In this document: positions 40,079-49,770 of the stretch, piece by piece
Layout: each line of letters starts with the position of its first letter
Position numbering within the stretch: position 1 is the stretch's first letter
NCBI RefSeq assembly: GCF_003544875.1
Contig: NZ_CP032094.1
Span: 186,001-250,000, forward strand
Direction: 5' to 3'
Source: Vibrio alfacsensis
Lineage (GTDB): Bacteria > Pseudomonadota > Gammaproteobacteria > Enterobacterales > Vibrionaceae
Length of the DNA stretch: 64,000 nt
The notes under the pieces: model-generated
Told to the model about the DNA's origin: nothing
The model's input: only the letters and a program-made list of their open reading frames with translations
Databases searched by the model: none
Program-made: the position numbers and the translations under genes

Positions 40079-41479
40079 ATGATGAAGAAATGGCTATCGG
40101 TTGCATTGCTCTCTTCTGCTGCACTTCTACCACACACTGCACTTGCAAGTGACAACCAAGTTGCTTTAGATAAATCCTTAGTACAAAAAGCACAGCAAGA
40201 GAACCGTCAACAACAGTCTCATAATACCGTTCGTGAATCTGGTTTTAAGCAAACACAGCAAGAACTGCAGGCGATGAAAAATAAGCTTGTTGCAGAACGT
40301 GCCGCGCTACAAGCAGAAGCTGACACACTGAGTGTGACATTCAGTGAAAATGAAGCTGAGCTAGCACAGCTAGAAGAAAAATTACGTTTAGAAACGGGCA
40401 GCTTGGGTGAATTGTTTGGTGTTGTTCGCCAAAACGCAAAAGAGCTAGAAGCGGAGCTAAAACATTCTGTCACGGGTGTTGATGCGAATACATACCTGCA
40501 AAACATAGATGATATCGTCGCGGCAAAATCACTACCAACACTCACACAGCTAGAAGCCATGTGGCGCAGTATGGCAGAGCAAGTAAAAGCAAGTGGTGAG
40601 ATAGCGAATGTGTCATTCAATCTACTGGATGGTGAAGGTCGCGAACAAACCGTTAATGGTATTCGTCTTGGCTCAATGGCGCTGCTTGATGATGCGGGCT
40701 ACGTCAAATGGAATGGTCAACGCGGTGATGCGGTGAACTATTTACGCCAACCGGAGCATGGCCCAACGGCGAGCACGTTGACCAGCGCACTTAATAGTGG
40801 CGAAATGACATCGCTTGTGATTGATCCATCTCGCGGCATTCTACTTGAACAATTAGCAAACTCACCAACATTGTCTGATCGTCTAAATGCTGGTGGTGTG
40901 GTGGGCAATATCATTCTTGGCCTGCTGGCGATTGGTCTCATTATCGCCTTGGTTCGTGGCGTGTCACTGCTGATTGCTCGTCGAAAAATCGCGAAACAGC
41001 TAAAAGCACCGACTCAGCCAGGTGATAACCCATTAGGTCGAATTTTGGCGGTTTATCAAAAAGATAAGCACCGCAGTGTAGAAGCATTAGAGTTGCGTCT
41101 GTTAGAAGCCGTTGTTGATGAGCAAACCCATCTAGAAAAAGGCTTATCAATGTTGAAACTGCTTGCTGCACTTGCGCCAATGCTAGGTCTGCTAGGTACT
41201 GTAACGGGTATGATTGAAACGTTCCAAGTGATCACTCAATTTGGCAACGGCGATCCTAAAGTGATGGCTGGTGGTATTTCTATGGCACTCGTGACGACCG
41301 TACTTGGTCTTGTTGCGGCAATGCCATTACTTCTTGCTCATAACGTATTGAGCTCACAGGCAGAAAACATTCGCAATATCCTTGAAAAACAAGGTATTGG
41401 TCTTGTGGCAGAGCAAGCTGAACGTGATATGGCGAAAAGAAATCAAGCCTCTAACACGATAGCGGAGCACGCAGCGTAA
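40079..41479 (+). CDS. TtpC-like MotA/TolQ/ExbB proton-channel protein with periplasmic extension
   Basis: A 466-residue inner-membrane protein. A signal peptide and a periplasmic coiled-coil region occupy about residues 1-270. One TM segment follows near residue 285, then the MotA/TolQ/ExbB domain with two TM segments (LAALAPMLGLLGTVTGMIETFQ, GGISMALVTTVLGLVAAMPLL). TtpC proteins of Vibrio TonB systems have this layout and are needed for TonB function. The start could be either of two consecutive ATGs. Stop and next start share one base (TAATG). Confidence 0.86.
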   Translation: MMKKWLSVALLSSAALLPHTALASDNQVALDKSLVQKAQQENRQQQSHNTVRESGFKQTQQELQAMKNKLVAERAALQAEADTLSVTFSENEAELAQLEEKLRLETGSLGELFGVVRQNAKELEAELKHSVTGVDANTYLQNIDDIVAAKSLPTLTQLEAMWRSMAEQVKASGEIANVSFNLLDGEGREQTVNGIRLGSMALLDDAGYVKWNGQRGDAVNYLRQPEHGPTASTLTSALNSGEMTSLVIDPSRGILLEQLANSPTLSDRLNAGGVVGNIILGLLAIGLIIALVRGVSLLIARRKIAKQLKAPTQPGDNPLGRILAVYQKDKHRSVEALELRLLEAVVDEQTHLEKGLSMLKLLAALAPMLGLLGTVTGMIETFQVITQFGNGDPKVMAGGISMALVTTVLGLVAAMPLLLAHNVLSSQAENIRNILEKQGIGLVAEQAERDMAKRNQASNTIAEHAA

Positions 41480-42033
41480 TGGAGCAGATCCTACTCAACA
41501 CATTGGGTTTGATCAGTGAGGATTGGGCCACAACCTTGATTAGCTTTATGCAGCAAGGTGGCCAGATCCTATGGTGGTTGGCAGCCGTTGTTGCGGTATG
41601 TTGGTTACTGGTTATGGAGCGTGTTATTTACCTAACAGCGGTATTTCCAAAGGTGAAAAAGCAGCTTTGTGATCAGTGGTCCGCAAGACCCGATCACCAT
41701 TCTTGGTATGCACATCAAATCCGTGATGGCTGGATTGCGAAAGCACAAATTGAACTGCGCCAGCATCTTTCAACCATTAAACTGCTTGTAGCGATTTGTC
41801 CGATGTTGGGCCTGCTTGGCACCGTAACCGGCATGATCACTGTCTTTGATGTGATGGCGACTCAGGGCAGCAGCAATCCCAAATTGATGGCTTCAGGTAT
41901 TTCACTTGCAACATTGCCGACGATGGCCGGCATGGTAGCAGCTTTAGCCGGTATGTTTGTGCATGCTCGCTTAAGTAAAGTGTGTGAGCGTAAAGCTATC
42001 CAGTTAGAACAATCTTTAAGGAGTCAGAAGTGA
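41479..42033 (+). CDS. exbB: ExbB-type proton channel protein
   Basis: A 184-residue MotA/TolQ/ExbB protein with three TM segments, including the signature CPMLGLLGTVTGMITVFD and the following GISLATLPTMAGMVAALAGMF. With ExbD it forms the proton-driven motor that energises TonB. The start overlaps the previous stop (TAATG), and its own end overlaps the GTG start of exbD (GTGA). Confidence 0.92.
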   Translation: MEQILLNTLGLISEDWATTLISFMQQGGQILWWLAAVVAVCWLLVMERVIYLTAVFPKVKKQLCDQWSARPDHHSWYAHQIRDGWIAKAQIELRQHLSTIKLLVAICPMLGLLGTVTGMITVFDVMATQGSSNPKLMASGISLATLPTMAGMVAALAGMFVHARLSKVCERKAIQLEQSLRSQK

Positions 42034-42434
42034 GACTCGGACGTAGATCTAATCAGCAAGATGAAGCGCAAATTGATTTAACCTCAATGCTGGACATTGT
42101 ATTCATCATGTTGATTTTCTTTATTGTAACCAGTTCGTTTGTACGCGAGTCCGGTGTGGAAGTTAACCGCCCACAAGCGTCAAATGTGGTTAGCCAAAAA
42201 GATGCCGGTATTTTTATTGCCGTCACTGCAGCAAACGATGTGTATATCGATAAACGTTTGGTCGATATCGAGCGTGTTGAGGCCACAATTGAGCATTTGC
42301 TTTTAGAACAACCGGAAGCATCTTTGGTTATTCAGGCCGATGAGCACGCTTACAACGGTACAGTAGTAAAAGTGATGGATGCCGCAAAAGGCGCAGGCGT
42401 TAAGAGCATTGCATTGGCCGCGGAGAAACCTTAA
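42030..42434 (+). CDS. exbD: ExbD-type biopolymer transport protein
   Basis: A 134-residue protein with one N-terminal TM segment carrying the proton-handling aspartate (IDLTSMLDIVFIMLIFFIV) and a periplasmic domain. A GTG start in a GTGA overlap gives translational coupling to exbB. Partner of ExbB and TonB. Confidence 0.93.
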   Translation: MRLGRRSNQQDEAQIDLTSMLDIVFIMLIFFIVTSSFVRESGVEVNRPQASNVVSQKDAGIFIAVTAANDVYIDKRLVDIERVEATIEHLLLEQPEASLVIQADEHAYNGTVVKVMDAAKGAGVKSIALAAEKP

Positions 42435-43054
42435 TGGGTAGGCTATTACTCGCGCTACCCGCATCATTGATGATCGCGGTGAGCCTGTTTAGCTTTATGG
42501 CGTGGATGGTCGATAAAGGCAATCAACGTGCGCCAGAGTCATCAGAATCGGTGCGCTTTGATATGGTGATGGTAGAGAATGATGCGGATGTACAACGTCG
42601 TCAACGTTCTGTTCCAGAGCAACCTGAGCCTCCAAAAGCTCCGCAGCCGATGGATTTGTCTCAAGCTGAAACGCAAATGGAATCAATCAGCCCAGTCACG
42701 CCAATCAGTGCGTTAGGTTTAAACACGGCACTTGATGGAATCGCGATCAGTGCCCCGAATCTAAAAGGTACCATGGGCAATCAGCAAGCACTTCCGTTAT
42801 ATCGGGTTGATCCTCGTTACCCAAGTCAAGCGCTTAAACGTAAAGTAGAAGGTTATGTGATCATGCGCTTTACCATTGATGCGACAGGTCGTCCTAAAAA
42901 TGTTGAAGTGATTGAAGCACAGCCAAAACGCATGTTTGAAAAAGAAGCGGTACGAGCACTGAAAAAATGGAAATATCAGCCAAAAGTTGAGAATGGTGTG
43001 TCGATTGAGCAGTTCGGACAAACCGCTAGAGTGGAGTTCAAGTTAGCCAAATGA
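42434..43054 (+). CDS. tonB: TonB energy transducer
   Basis: A 206-residue protein with an N-terminal TM anchor (about residues 5-25), a proline-rich linker with PEQPEPPKAPQP, and the C-terminal TonB domain (YPSQALKRKVEGYVIMRFTID, then VRALKKWKYQPK). The linker is short, as in TonB2/TonB3-class proteins, and the TtpC partner is consistent with that class. TAATG and ATGA overlaps join it to its neighbours. Confidence 0.92.
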   Translation: MGRLLLALPASLMIAVSLFSFMAWMVDKGNQRAPESSESVRFDMVMVENDADVQRRQRSVPEQPEPPKAPQPMDLSQAETQMESISPVTPISALGLNTALDGIAISAPNLKGTMGNQQALPLYRVDPRYPSQALKRKVEGYVIMRFTIDATGRPKNVEVIEAQPKRMFEKEAVRALKKWKYQPKVENGVSIEQFGQTARVEFKLAK

Positions 43055-44223
43055 TGAAGAAATTCTTACTCGGTGCGCTCTTGAGTTTGAGCGCTTTCGC
43101 ATCGGTTGCCAATGAGCTAAGCCAATATGCAGCGACTCGCGTGCAGCGGGCGCATAACCTGGCACAAGAAGAAAAGCTCAAAGAGGCTATTTCGACCTTA
43201 GAGGCTTTAGAGCTTTCTCGTGGTTATGATCAAGCGTTTGTCGCTCGCATGCTCGGTATTTTTTATTGGCAGAACGAGCAGGTGACTTTGGCAATTAAAC
43301 AGCTTGAAGTTGCCGTGAATAGTGGCTTATTAGACGATGAGCAAGCTTGGCAAACCCGGAAGATGTTGGCTGATATGTTGATCAATGAGCAACAATTCTC
43401 TAAAGCGTTGCCACATTACTATGATCTAAGTAAGTCGGTTCCTGAAAAACAAACCGCGCATGACATTTGGTTGCGTATTGCCCAGTCTCATTATCAGTTG
43501 AGTCAGTGGAGTAAAGTCCTAGCAGCGATGGGGCGTTATGAGCAATTTGGACAACCTGATGAACTCGCGCCACTGTCCATTAAATTATCAGCAGAGCTAG
43601 AACTTAAAAAGTGGCAGCCAGCCATTGGTACGATCAAACGTTTGATTACAATAGAGTCTGAACGTGTTGAGTGGTGGCGCCAGCTAGCGGCATTATATCT
43701 TCGTGTTAATGATGACAAACGTGCGCTAGATTCAATGGCATTAGCGAAGTTAAAAGGGGTGGCATTAAGCCAAGAGGACCTAAAGTTGCTTGCTCAAATG
43801 TATGGTCGACGTGGTATTCCTGAGCGTGCTGCTATGGTGCTGGGGGAGCTGAAAGACATTGATTCTGACAGCAAACTGAAAGCCCAACAAGCAACGTATT
43901 GGCAGATGGCGAAAGAGTGGGATGAGTCCATTGCAAGTTGGCGTCTTGCTGCAAAGTTGGATCGTCAATATTACTGGAACCTCTCTCAACTGTTAGTGCA
44001 AGAGGGGCATTATCAAGACGCGCTTGTCGCTTTAGATAAAGTTTCCGGACGTAAAGCAGACGTGGCTTTGGTTAAGACACGTGCTTACTACAAGTTGAAG
44101 CGCATTGAAGACGCCCTAGCGAATGCAAAAAGAGCGAATGAGATTGAGCCATCTGCGCAAGCCCAAAGTTGGGTGAAGTATTTGACTCAATTGCGCAAGG
44201 CGAAAGCGACGCAAAGTAGCTGA
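43051..44223 (+). CDS. Tetratricopeptide-repeat protein of the TonB operon
   Basis: A 390-residue protein: a signal peptide (to about residue 20) followed by TPR-type helical repeats along the whole length (for example YNLAQEEKLKEAISTLEAL-like units and AYYKLKRIEDALANAKRANE). It probably scaffolds the periplasmic side of the TonB complex. Such a gene closes many TonB3-type operons. A terminator follows. Confidence 0.85.
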   Translation: MMKKFLLGALLSLSAFASVANELSQYAATRVQRAHNLAQEEKLKEAISTLEALELSRGYDQAFVARMLGIFYWQNEQVTLAIKQLEVAVNSGLLDDEQAWQTRKMLADMLINEQQFSKALPHYYDLSKSVPEKQTAHDIWLRIAQSHYQLSQWSKVLAAMGRYEQFGQPDELAPLSIKLSAELELKKWQPAIGTIKRLITIESERVEWWRQLAALYLRVNDDKRALDSMALAKLKGVALSQEDLKLLAQMYGRRGIPERAAMVLGELKDIDSDSKLKAQQATYWQMAKEWDESIASWRLAAKLDRQYYWNLSQLLVQEGHYQDALVALDKVSGRKADVALVKTRAYYKLKRIEDALANAKRANEIEPSAQAQSWVKYLTQLRKAKATQSS

Positions 44224-44282
44224 TTAGCTGAAAGTTGCTCTCGTTGAACATTACATGAATCACTTAAATAACGAATGGAAAG

Positions 44283-44311
44283 GCTCGAGTGAACACTCGG
44301 GCTTTTTTTTT
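44283..44311 (+). terminator. Intrinsic terminator of the TonB operon
   Basis: GCTCGAGT and ACTCGGGC form a stem with a GAAC loop followed by nine T. It ends the operon that starts at the receptor or at the DUF3450 gene. Confidence 0.92.
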
Positions 44312-44504
44312 ACTTTCTGAAAAGTCGTCTAATGCTCGGTTTACCATAGATAAATACGCTTTGAAAAGCTTGTTTGAGCAAAACAAAACACTTTGGCTTG
44401 TCACCGATAAGCCCCTGTCAAAACTATTAACCTCTATTATTTCACCTGATCGAATTCTCTATATCGATGTAATTGATCGCTGGGGAAAAAGGTATCAAAA
44501 ATGA
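44289..44504 (+). CDS. Hypothetical 71-residue protein (doubtful)
   Basis: A reading frame from a GTG inside the terminator hairpin, with a coherent amino-acid composition (DKPLSKLLTSIISPDRILYIDV) but no family I recognise and no visible Shine-Dalgarno. It may be a remnant or chance. Confidence 0.25.
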   Translation: MNTRAFFLLSEKSSNARFTIDKYALKSLFEQNKTLWLVTDKPLSKLLTSIISPDRILYIDVIDRWGKRYQK

Positions 44505-44744
44505 GAAGCCACTCGCACGCTGGTACCTGTAACACGCAAAACACCACACAAAATGAATGAAAATGAAAAGTTCACTTTTTTATGTGATCAATGTTAAATA
44601 ATGACCCATAAAAGCGGCTGTTTGTCAGAAAGTATTTGTTTCATTTATATTTCATTATTACTTTGTTATCTGTTCGTTGCGATCTATATCTAAAACTTTT
44701 GCTGTCGGAACGAACCGGTACAAACAACTATATGGATGTTAACA

Positions 44745-45725
44745 ATGAAAATGAAAACTCTAGCCGTTGCAGTGGCGGCACTAGCATGTGGTACACAGAC
44801 TTTCGCAGCAGAAATCTACAACAACGATGGCACATCTATGTCTATCGGTGGTCACGTTTCTGTGAATTTGAATGGCTCTGATGAAGGTAACACTGAAGTT
44901 GGTACTAACTCACCACGCATTAACATCTCAGGCAAGAAAGACATTGGCCACGGTGTAACGGTAGACGTGAAAGGTGAATGGCAATTGAACTACCTAAACG
45001 GCGGTGAGAATTCATTTGCTACACGTTTAGGCTACCTAGGTGCAACGCATGAGCAGTTCGGTCGCGTTGTTGGTGGTACTCAATGGTCTCCATACTACGA
45101 CGTAGCAGGTGTTGCCGATTTACCAATCGCTTATGCGAATGACTTTTTATACGACGATCACTATAACCTTGGATCTGGTCGTGCGGAAAAAATGCTGAGT
45201 TACCGTAAAGGTTTTGAGTTTGGTGAAGGTTTTGGTTTCAATCTAGGTCTAGGTTGGCAAGGTGAACACGACATGTACGATGCTCGTGGACAGATTGCAC
45301 TAAGCACTAAGCTTGCTGGTTTTGGTCTAGGTTACGTTTACAGCGGTGGTGATGTTACTATCGGCACTATGAAAAAAGATGCAACATCGCACATTTTCGC
45401 TGCTAACTACGGCGAATACGGCTCTGGTCTTTATGCCGCTATCGTGTACGGTATGAATGAATACTTCTATGATGATTTAGAAGAGACAGTACAGCTTGAA
45501 GGTCTATTGGCATACGGATTTAACAATTTAACGCTAAGCGTGAACTACGAATCTGTAGAAGATGATAAAACAAGTAAGACACAGTTTAGCCAAACTGCGC
45601 TACAAGCAGAGTATGCAGTAACACCGTCATTCTACACTTATGCCGGTTACCAGTTTGACCTTGGTAATGATATTGGTGTTGCAGAAGATGATTCTTGGAC
45701 ACTAGGTGCTCGTTACTACTTCTAA
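44745..45725 (+). CDS. Outer-membrane porin (gram-negative porin family)
   Basis: A 326-residue general-porin-type protein. It has a signal peptide MKMKTLAVAVAALACGTQTFA followed by beta-strand-rich sequence that ends with the aromatic terminus WTLGARYYF recognised by the Bam complex. Similar proteins in Vibrio include OmpU- and OmpT-like porins; the exact type is not determined. The ATG at 44745 fits the signal peptide better than one three codons upstream. It is monocistronic with its own terminator. Confidence 0.88.
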   Translation: MKMKTLAVAVAALACGTQTFAAEIYNNDGTSMSIGGHVSVNLNGSDEGNTEVGTNSPRINISGKKDIGHGVTVDVKGEWQLNYLNGGENSFATRLGYLGATHEQFGRVVGGTQWSPYYDVAGVADLPIAYANDFLYDDHYNLGSGRAEKMLSYRKGFEFGEGFGFNLGLGWQGEHDMYDARGQIALSTKLAGFGLGYVYSGGDVTIGTMKKDATSHIFAANYGEYGSGLYAAIVYGMNEYFYDDLEETVQLEGLLAYGFNNLTLSVNYESVEDDKTSKTQFSQTALQAEYAVTPSFYTYAGYQFDLGNDIGVAEDDSWTLGARYYF

Positions 45726-45768
45726 TAAATAGGACAGTTTCTACTGCCTAAACACAAATATTGTGTTA

Positions 45769-45797
45769 ACGCCTACTTGTTATGAGTAGGCGTTTTT
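45769..45797 (+). terminator. Intrinsic terminator of the porin gene
   Basis: ACGCCTACT and AGTAGGCGT form a 9-bp stem followed by TTTTCTTTTT. Confidence 0.9.
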
Positions 45798-45906
45798 CTT
45801 TTTGTTAAAATCCAAAATGAGGTAGAAAACGTCTCATTAAAAATGCCCGCGAACGGCAGGCATTACATTTTTGGTTAGCTAGACGTCTATTTCGTTTCTA
45901 ATAAGT

Positions 45907-48051
45907 CTAAGAAAATGCGTACTCTAGTGCATCTTCTTTTAATCGTTTAAATCGACCCGATGCGCCACCATGTCCTGCTTCCATATCGGTCTTGAATATC
46001 AGAACATTATTGTCTGTCTTCATTTCACGCAGTTTCGCTATCCATTTCATTGGTTCGAAATATTGTACTTGGGAATCGTGTAATCCCGTTGTGACTAACA
46101 TGTTCGGATAGCTTTGTGCTTTGATATTGTCGTATGGTGAGTAGTTAAGCATGTAATCATAATATGCTTTATCGTTTGGATTGCCCCATTCATCGTATTC
46201 GTTGGTGGTGAGTGGGATTGATTCATCCAACATGGTGGTGACGACATCCACAAACGGTACGTGAGCACCAATACCACGATACAATTCAGGTGCTTGGTTA
46301 ATGATTGCACCCATCAACAATCCTCCCGCGGAACCGCCAACAGCAAATACTTTGTCTTTTGCTCCATACCCCTCTTCAACAAGACCTTTTGTCACATCAA
46401 TAAAATCATTAAATGTGTTTTGTTTGGTCAGCTTTTTGCCATCTTCATACCAAGGACGGCCAAGCATTTCAGAGCCGCGGATATGAGCAATTGCGTAAAC
46501 GAAGCCACGATCAAGTAGGCTTAGGCGGGTCGAGCGGAATGTCGGTTCGATCGTGGCACCGTAAGAACCGTAACCGTATTGGTAAATTGGGTTGGTACCG
46601 TCTTTTTTAAATAGGTCTTTGCGGTACACCAATGACACTGGCACTTGTTTACCGTCGCGAGCGGTCACCATGATGCGTTCAGATTGGTAGTTATCTGCAT
46701 CAAAATCACCGAGTACAGGCGTTTGCTTCATGATTTCTGACTCACCTGTATTAAGGTCGAAATCAAAGTAAGTTCCAGGTGTGGTTAGGCTGCTGTAGTA
46801 GATACGAACTTTTGAGTTATCTAATTCGTAGTTACCTGTCAGATAAGCAGCAAAAGCGGTATCGTTAAACTCAAGTGGGAATTCTTTGTCCGTTGACAAC
46901 TGACGAACCTTAACGGTCGATAAGCCGTTGGTACGTTGCTCATAAACGAGGTGATCATCGAATAAATCGAAGTCGACAAGTTGAGTGTTGTTGTCTGCCG
47001 GGATGACATCGACCCACTTTGAACGGTCGTGCATGTCTTTGGTGTTAACTTTCATCAAACGGAAGTTCACCGCTTGATAGTTGGTGTAGATGTAGTACCA
47101 ATCGCCCAGTTTAGCGATGCTGTACTCAATGCCCGTTTCTCGCGGATAGAATAGTTCTGCTTTAGCATTAGGGTTGTTGGCATCAATGACTGAAACGCCG
47201 CTCGTTTCTGTGCTTGAGTGCCAGATATAGACTTGTTCGCCATCTTTGCTTTTACTTAAGAAAGTATAGTAAGCGCTGTCAGTTTCTTCGTAGATCAGTT
47301 CATCGCTTGCTTGAGGTGTACCCAAAACGTGGCGGTAAACTTGGTAACCAAGTAGTGTTTGTGGATCTTTCTTAATGTAGTAGAAAGCTTGGTTATCGTT
47401 TTGCCATGCTATTGCACTTGATGCACCTTCGATTTCGTCTTTTAGATATTCACCTGTTGTGAGGTCTTTTATCTTGATGGTGTATATACGACGGCTCAGG
47501 GTGTCTTCGCCGTAAGCCAAAAGGTTTTCATTTGGGCTGATATTCAACCCACCAATGCTGAAAAATTCATGTTCTTTCGCCAGTTCGTTCACATCTAAGA
47601 TGACATGTTTCTCTGTGCCAGCAAAGTCTTTAGCACGTAGGTGTACTTCATACTCATTGTCGCCTGTGACTTCGTTTGAGTAATAGTATTTGCCCTTGCG
47701 CACTGGCACTGAGCTATCATCTTTTGCTATGCGACCTTTGATCTCCTCAAACAGCTGTTCTTGCAATCCTTCAGTGTGCTTTAACACTGTTTCCGCATAC
47801 TGATTTTCTTGTTCAAGATGCTGCAAGATTTGTGGATCTTGTCTTTCGTCATCACGCATCCAGTAGTAGTTATCGATTCGTGTATCACCATGAATCGTCA
47901 TTGCATGAGGGACTTTCTTGGCAACAGGAGCTTGAGTTTGTTGAGCAACGAGTTGCGATTGGGAGTATTCATTCATGGTTGGTATTCCTTGGTTGCTGCA
48001 TCCGGTGATGAGCGCAGCCGAAACGGCCAGAGTAGTTAAAGTGAAGCGCAT
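45907..48051 (-). CDS. ptrB: Oligopeptidase B-like prolyl-oligopeptidase family protein, predicted lipoprotein
   Basis: A 714-residue S9-family serine peptidase. A lipobox (ALITGC) after a short signal sequence predicts a lipid-anchored periplasmic form, which is unusual because E. coli oligopeptidase B is cytosolic. A seven-bladed propeller region precedes the catalytic domain, which has the nucleophile in GGSAGGLLMG and the late histidine in GHGGASGRF. Oligopeptidase B cleaves after basic residues. It is monocistronic. Confidence 0.88.
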   Translation of the reverse strand: MRFTLTTLAVSAALITGCSNQGIPTMNEYSQSQLVAQQTQAPVAKKVPHAMTIHGDTRIDNYYWMRDDERQDPQILQHLEQENQYAETVLKHTEGLQEQLFEEIKGRIAKDDSSVPVRKGKYYYSNEVTGDNEYEVHLRAKDFAGTEKHVILDVNELAKEHEFFSIGGLNISPNENLLAYGEDTLSRRIYTIKIKDLTTGEYLKDEIEGASSAIAWQNDNQAFYYIKKDPQTLLGYQVYRHVLGTPQASDELIYEETDSAYYTFLSKSKDGEQVYIWHSSTETSGVSVIDANNPNAKAELFYPRETGIEYSIAKLGDWYYIYTNYQAVNFRLMKVNTKDMHDRSKWVDVIPADNNTQLVDFDLFDDHLVYEQRTNGLSTVKVRQLSTDKEFPLEFNDTAFAAYLTGNYELDNSKVRIYYSSLTTPGTYFDFDLNTGESEIMKQTPVLGDFDADNYQSERIMVTARDGKQVPVSLVYRKDLFKKDGTNPIYQYGYGSYGATIEPTFRSTRLSLLDRGFVYAIAHIRGSEMLGRPWYEDGKKLTKQNTFNDFIDVTKGLVEEGYGAKDKVFAVGGSAGGLLMGAIINQAPELYRGIGAHVPFVDVVTTMLDESIPLTTNEYDEWGNPNDKAYYDYMLNYSPYDNIKAQSYPNMLVTTGLHDSQVQYFEPMKWIAKLREMKTDNNVLIFKTDMEAGHGGASGRFKRLKEDALEYAFS

Positions 48052-48250
48052 CTGTATGTCCTTATTTTGTACCTTACTCGTTTTAATGCCAGTATCCTTT
48101 TAATTGAGAGTTCAGGTACATTGGTTTTCTTCCAGTGATGGGGTTTAAATCGGATACTGGCTTCATATGTTTTTAAGCAATGGTTCTTTTATCAAAGATT
48201 TGAGGGGATGTTAAATGCAAATGCTGGTGGATGGGAGCTATTCGTGCAAC

Positions 48251-48284
48251 AAAAAAGGGACATACTGAAAAGCATGTCCCTTTT
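48251..48284. terminator. Bidirectional terminator downstream of emrD
   Basis: AAAAGGGACAT and ATGTCCCTTTT form a long stem flanked by A and T runs on both sides. Confidence 0.88.
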
Positions 48285-48304
48285 GGAGAAAATCGATACT
48301 TGTT

Positions 48305-49510
48305 TTAGATAGCCAATGGCATTTCGTTTGAGTGATCGTGCTTGCGATTAACCCAACGTAAGCCAAGCATTGCGATGATCGACATTGCCATCATTAAACA
48401 ACCAAGTGGCATTTGGTCTTGCGCCGGGAAGAATGACGCGAATAATGTCGCGATACCCGCCCCAAGGTTTTGCATACCGCCCAAAATCGCACCACCAGTA
48501 CCAGCATGGTATGGGAATGGAGATAGAGCGCCAGTTGTTGCTGCTGGGAACAAAATGCCTGCACCCAAAAAGTAGATGGTTGCGCCGCCAACAAGTGTCA
48601 AAGCTGTTGTCATACCAAATAAACCAGGAATGAGGACAACGGCAGAACCAATAAAAATGGCAACTAAACCTACATTCAATGCACGACGCTCAGAACGACG
48701 CTGCGCAATGTAACTTGATAGCCCTGCACCAACCAAATAACCAGGGATTGGCAATACGAAAAGCAAGCTGACTGTGGTTGCCGGCAAACCTAATACGCCG
48801 CCCAGTAGTACGCCTGCTGCTGCTTCAAATACTGCTACGCCCGCGAATGTTGCGACCAGCACCAACAAGAAACCTTGGAAGCGTTTGTCAGACAGTACGA
48901 ACTTGTAGCTTTTTACGACCGATTCATGTTTGCGACGTTCCTTTGGTAGTGTTTCCATCATGCTTGTCATCATGGTGATTACAACAGCGATACCAAATAG
49001 CGCTAAGAATAAGTAACTTGAACGCCAGCCAAATGCTTCAGTGAGGTAACCGCCAAGTACAGGTGCAATCAGGGGTGAGAAAATCACACACATGCTGATC
49101 AAACTGTTTGCACGGTGTAGTTCAGGGCCTTCAAAGCAGTCACGAGTTAGAGTACGAGACATCGCGCCCCCACAACCAATACCCAGACCTTGAATGAAGC
49201 TACCGGCTAAGAACCATTCGTATTCATGGGCAAACAACGCGACTAAAGTACCGAGAATGTAAATGATCAGGCCGGCGATAATGATCGGTTTACGACCAAA
49301 GCGATCAGAAAGCGTACCGTATACAAATTGCGATAGACCGTAAGGGATCAGGTAACAAGCCATCACCGCCTGCAGTGAAGATGCTGATACCAAGAATTCT
49401 CCCGCCATATGACCGATAGAAGGCACGTACATCGTTTGAGTCATTTGACCTACGGCAGTCAGAATTGCGATTAAAAAGGTAAGTTTCGCTAATGGAAACG
49501 TGGCGGACAT
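48305..49510 (-). CDS. emrD: Multidrug efflux MFS transporter EmrD
   Basis: A 401-residue drug:H+ antiporter with twelve TM segments. It has the MFS motif A between helices 2 and 3 (GTLSDRFGRKPIIIAG) and motif C-like GVIFSPLIAPVLGG-type sequence in helix 5 (ISMCVIFSPLIAPVLGG). EmrD members export amphipathic toxic compounds. It is monocistronic; the start is the first ATG of the hydrophobic N-terminus. Confidence 0.9.
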   Translation of the reverse strand: MSATFPLAKLTFLIAILTAVGQMTQTMYVPSIGHMAGEFLVSASSLQAVMACYLIPYGLSQFVYGTLSDRFGRKPIIIAGLIIYILGTLVALFAHEYEWFLAGSFIQGLGIGCGGAMSRTLTRDCFEGPELHRANSLISMCVIFSPLIAPVLGGYLTEAFGWRSSYLFLALFGIAVVITMMTSMMETLPKERRKHESVVKSYKFVLSDKRFQGFLLVLVATFAGVAVFEAAAGVLLGGVLGLPATTVSLLFVLPIPGYLVGAGLSSYIAQRRSERRALNVGLVAIFIGSAVVLIPGLFGMTTALTLVGGATIYFLGAGILFPAATTGALSPFPYHAGTGGAILGGMQNLGAGIATLFASFFPAQDQMPLGCLMMAMSIIAMLGLRWVNRKHDHSNEMPLAI

Positions 49511-49716
49511 TTGCGTATCTCTCCAGAAATTTAAGACGTAAAAAGCCTTAGCGCTCCATATAGGAGAGCCAAATAAAGAAAGTGATTAGGGAATCTAGGC
49601 GCGAGATATTAGAGCTTGGCTGCTGACTTAGCAACCAAAAAGTGTGAACTTGAGCAAGATAAAATCTATGATTTGGATTAGAAAAAGTAATCTGTTTTTT
49701 GGGGTTTTAAAAAAGA

Positions 49717-49742
49717 AAAAGGGAGCTGAAGCTCCCTTTTAA
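49717..49742. terminator. Terminator downstream of speB
   Basis: AAAAGGGAGC and GCTCCCTTTT form a 10-bp stem with a TGAA loop, flanked by A and T runs. Confidence 0.88.
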
Positions 49743-49770
49743 AATCAATGGTTATTTAGAGTAACTTTCG

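Noticed and set aside
44530..44610. CRP site upstream of the porin
   Set aside because: Only one half-site (TGTGA) is convincing; the other half does not match.
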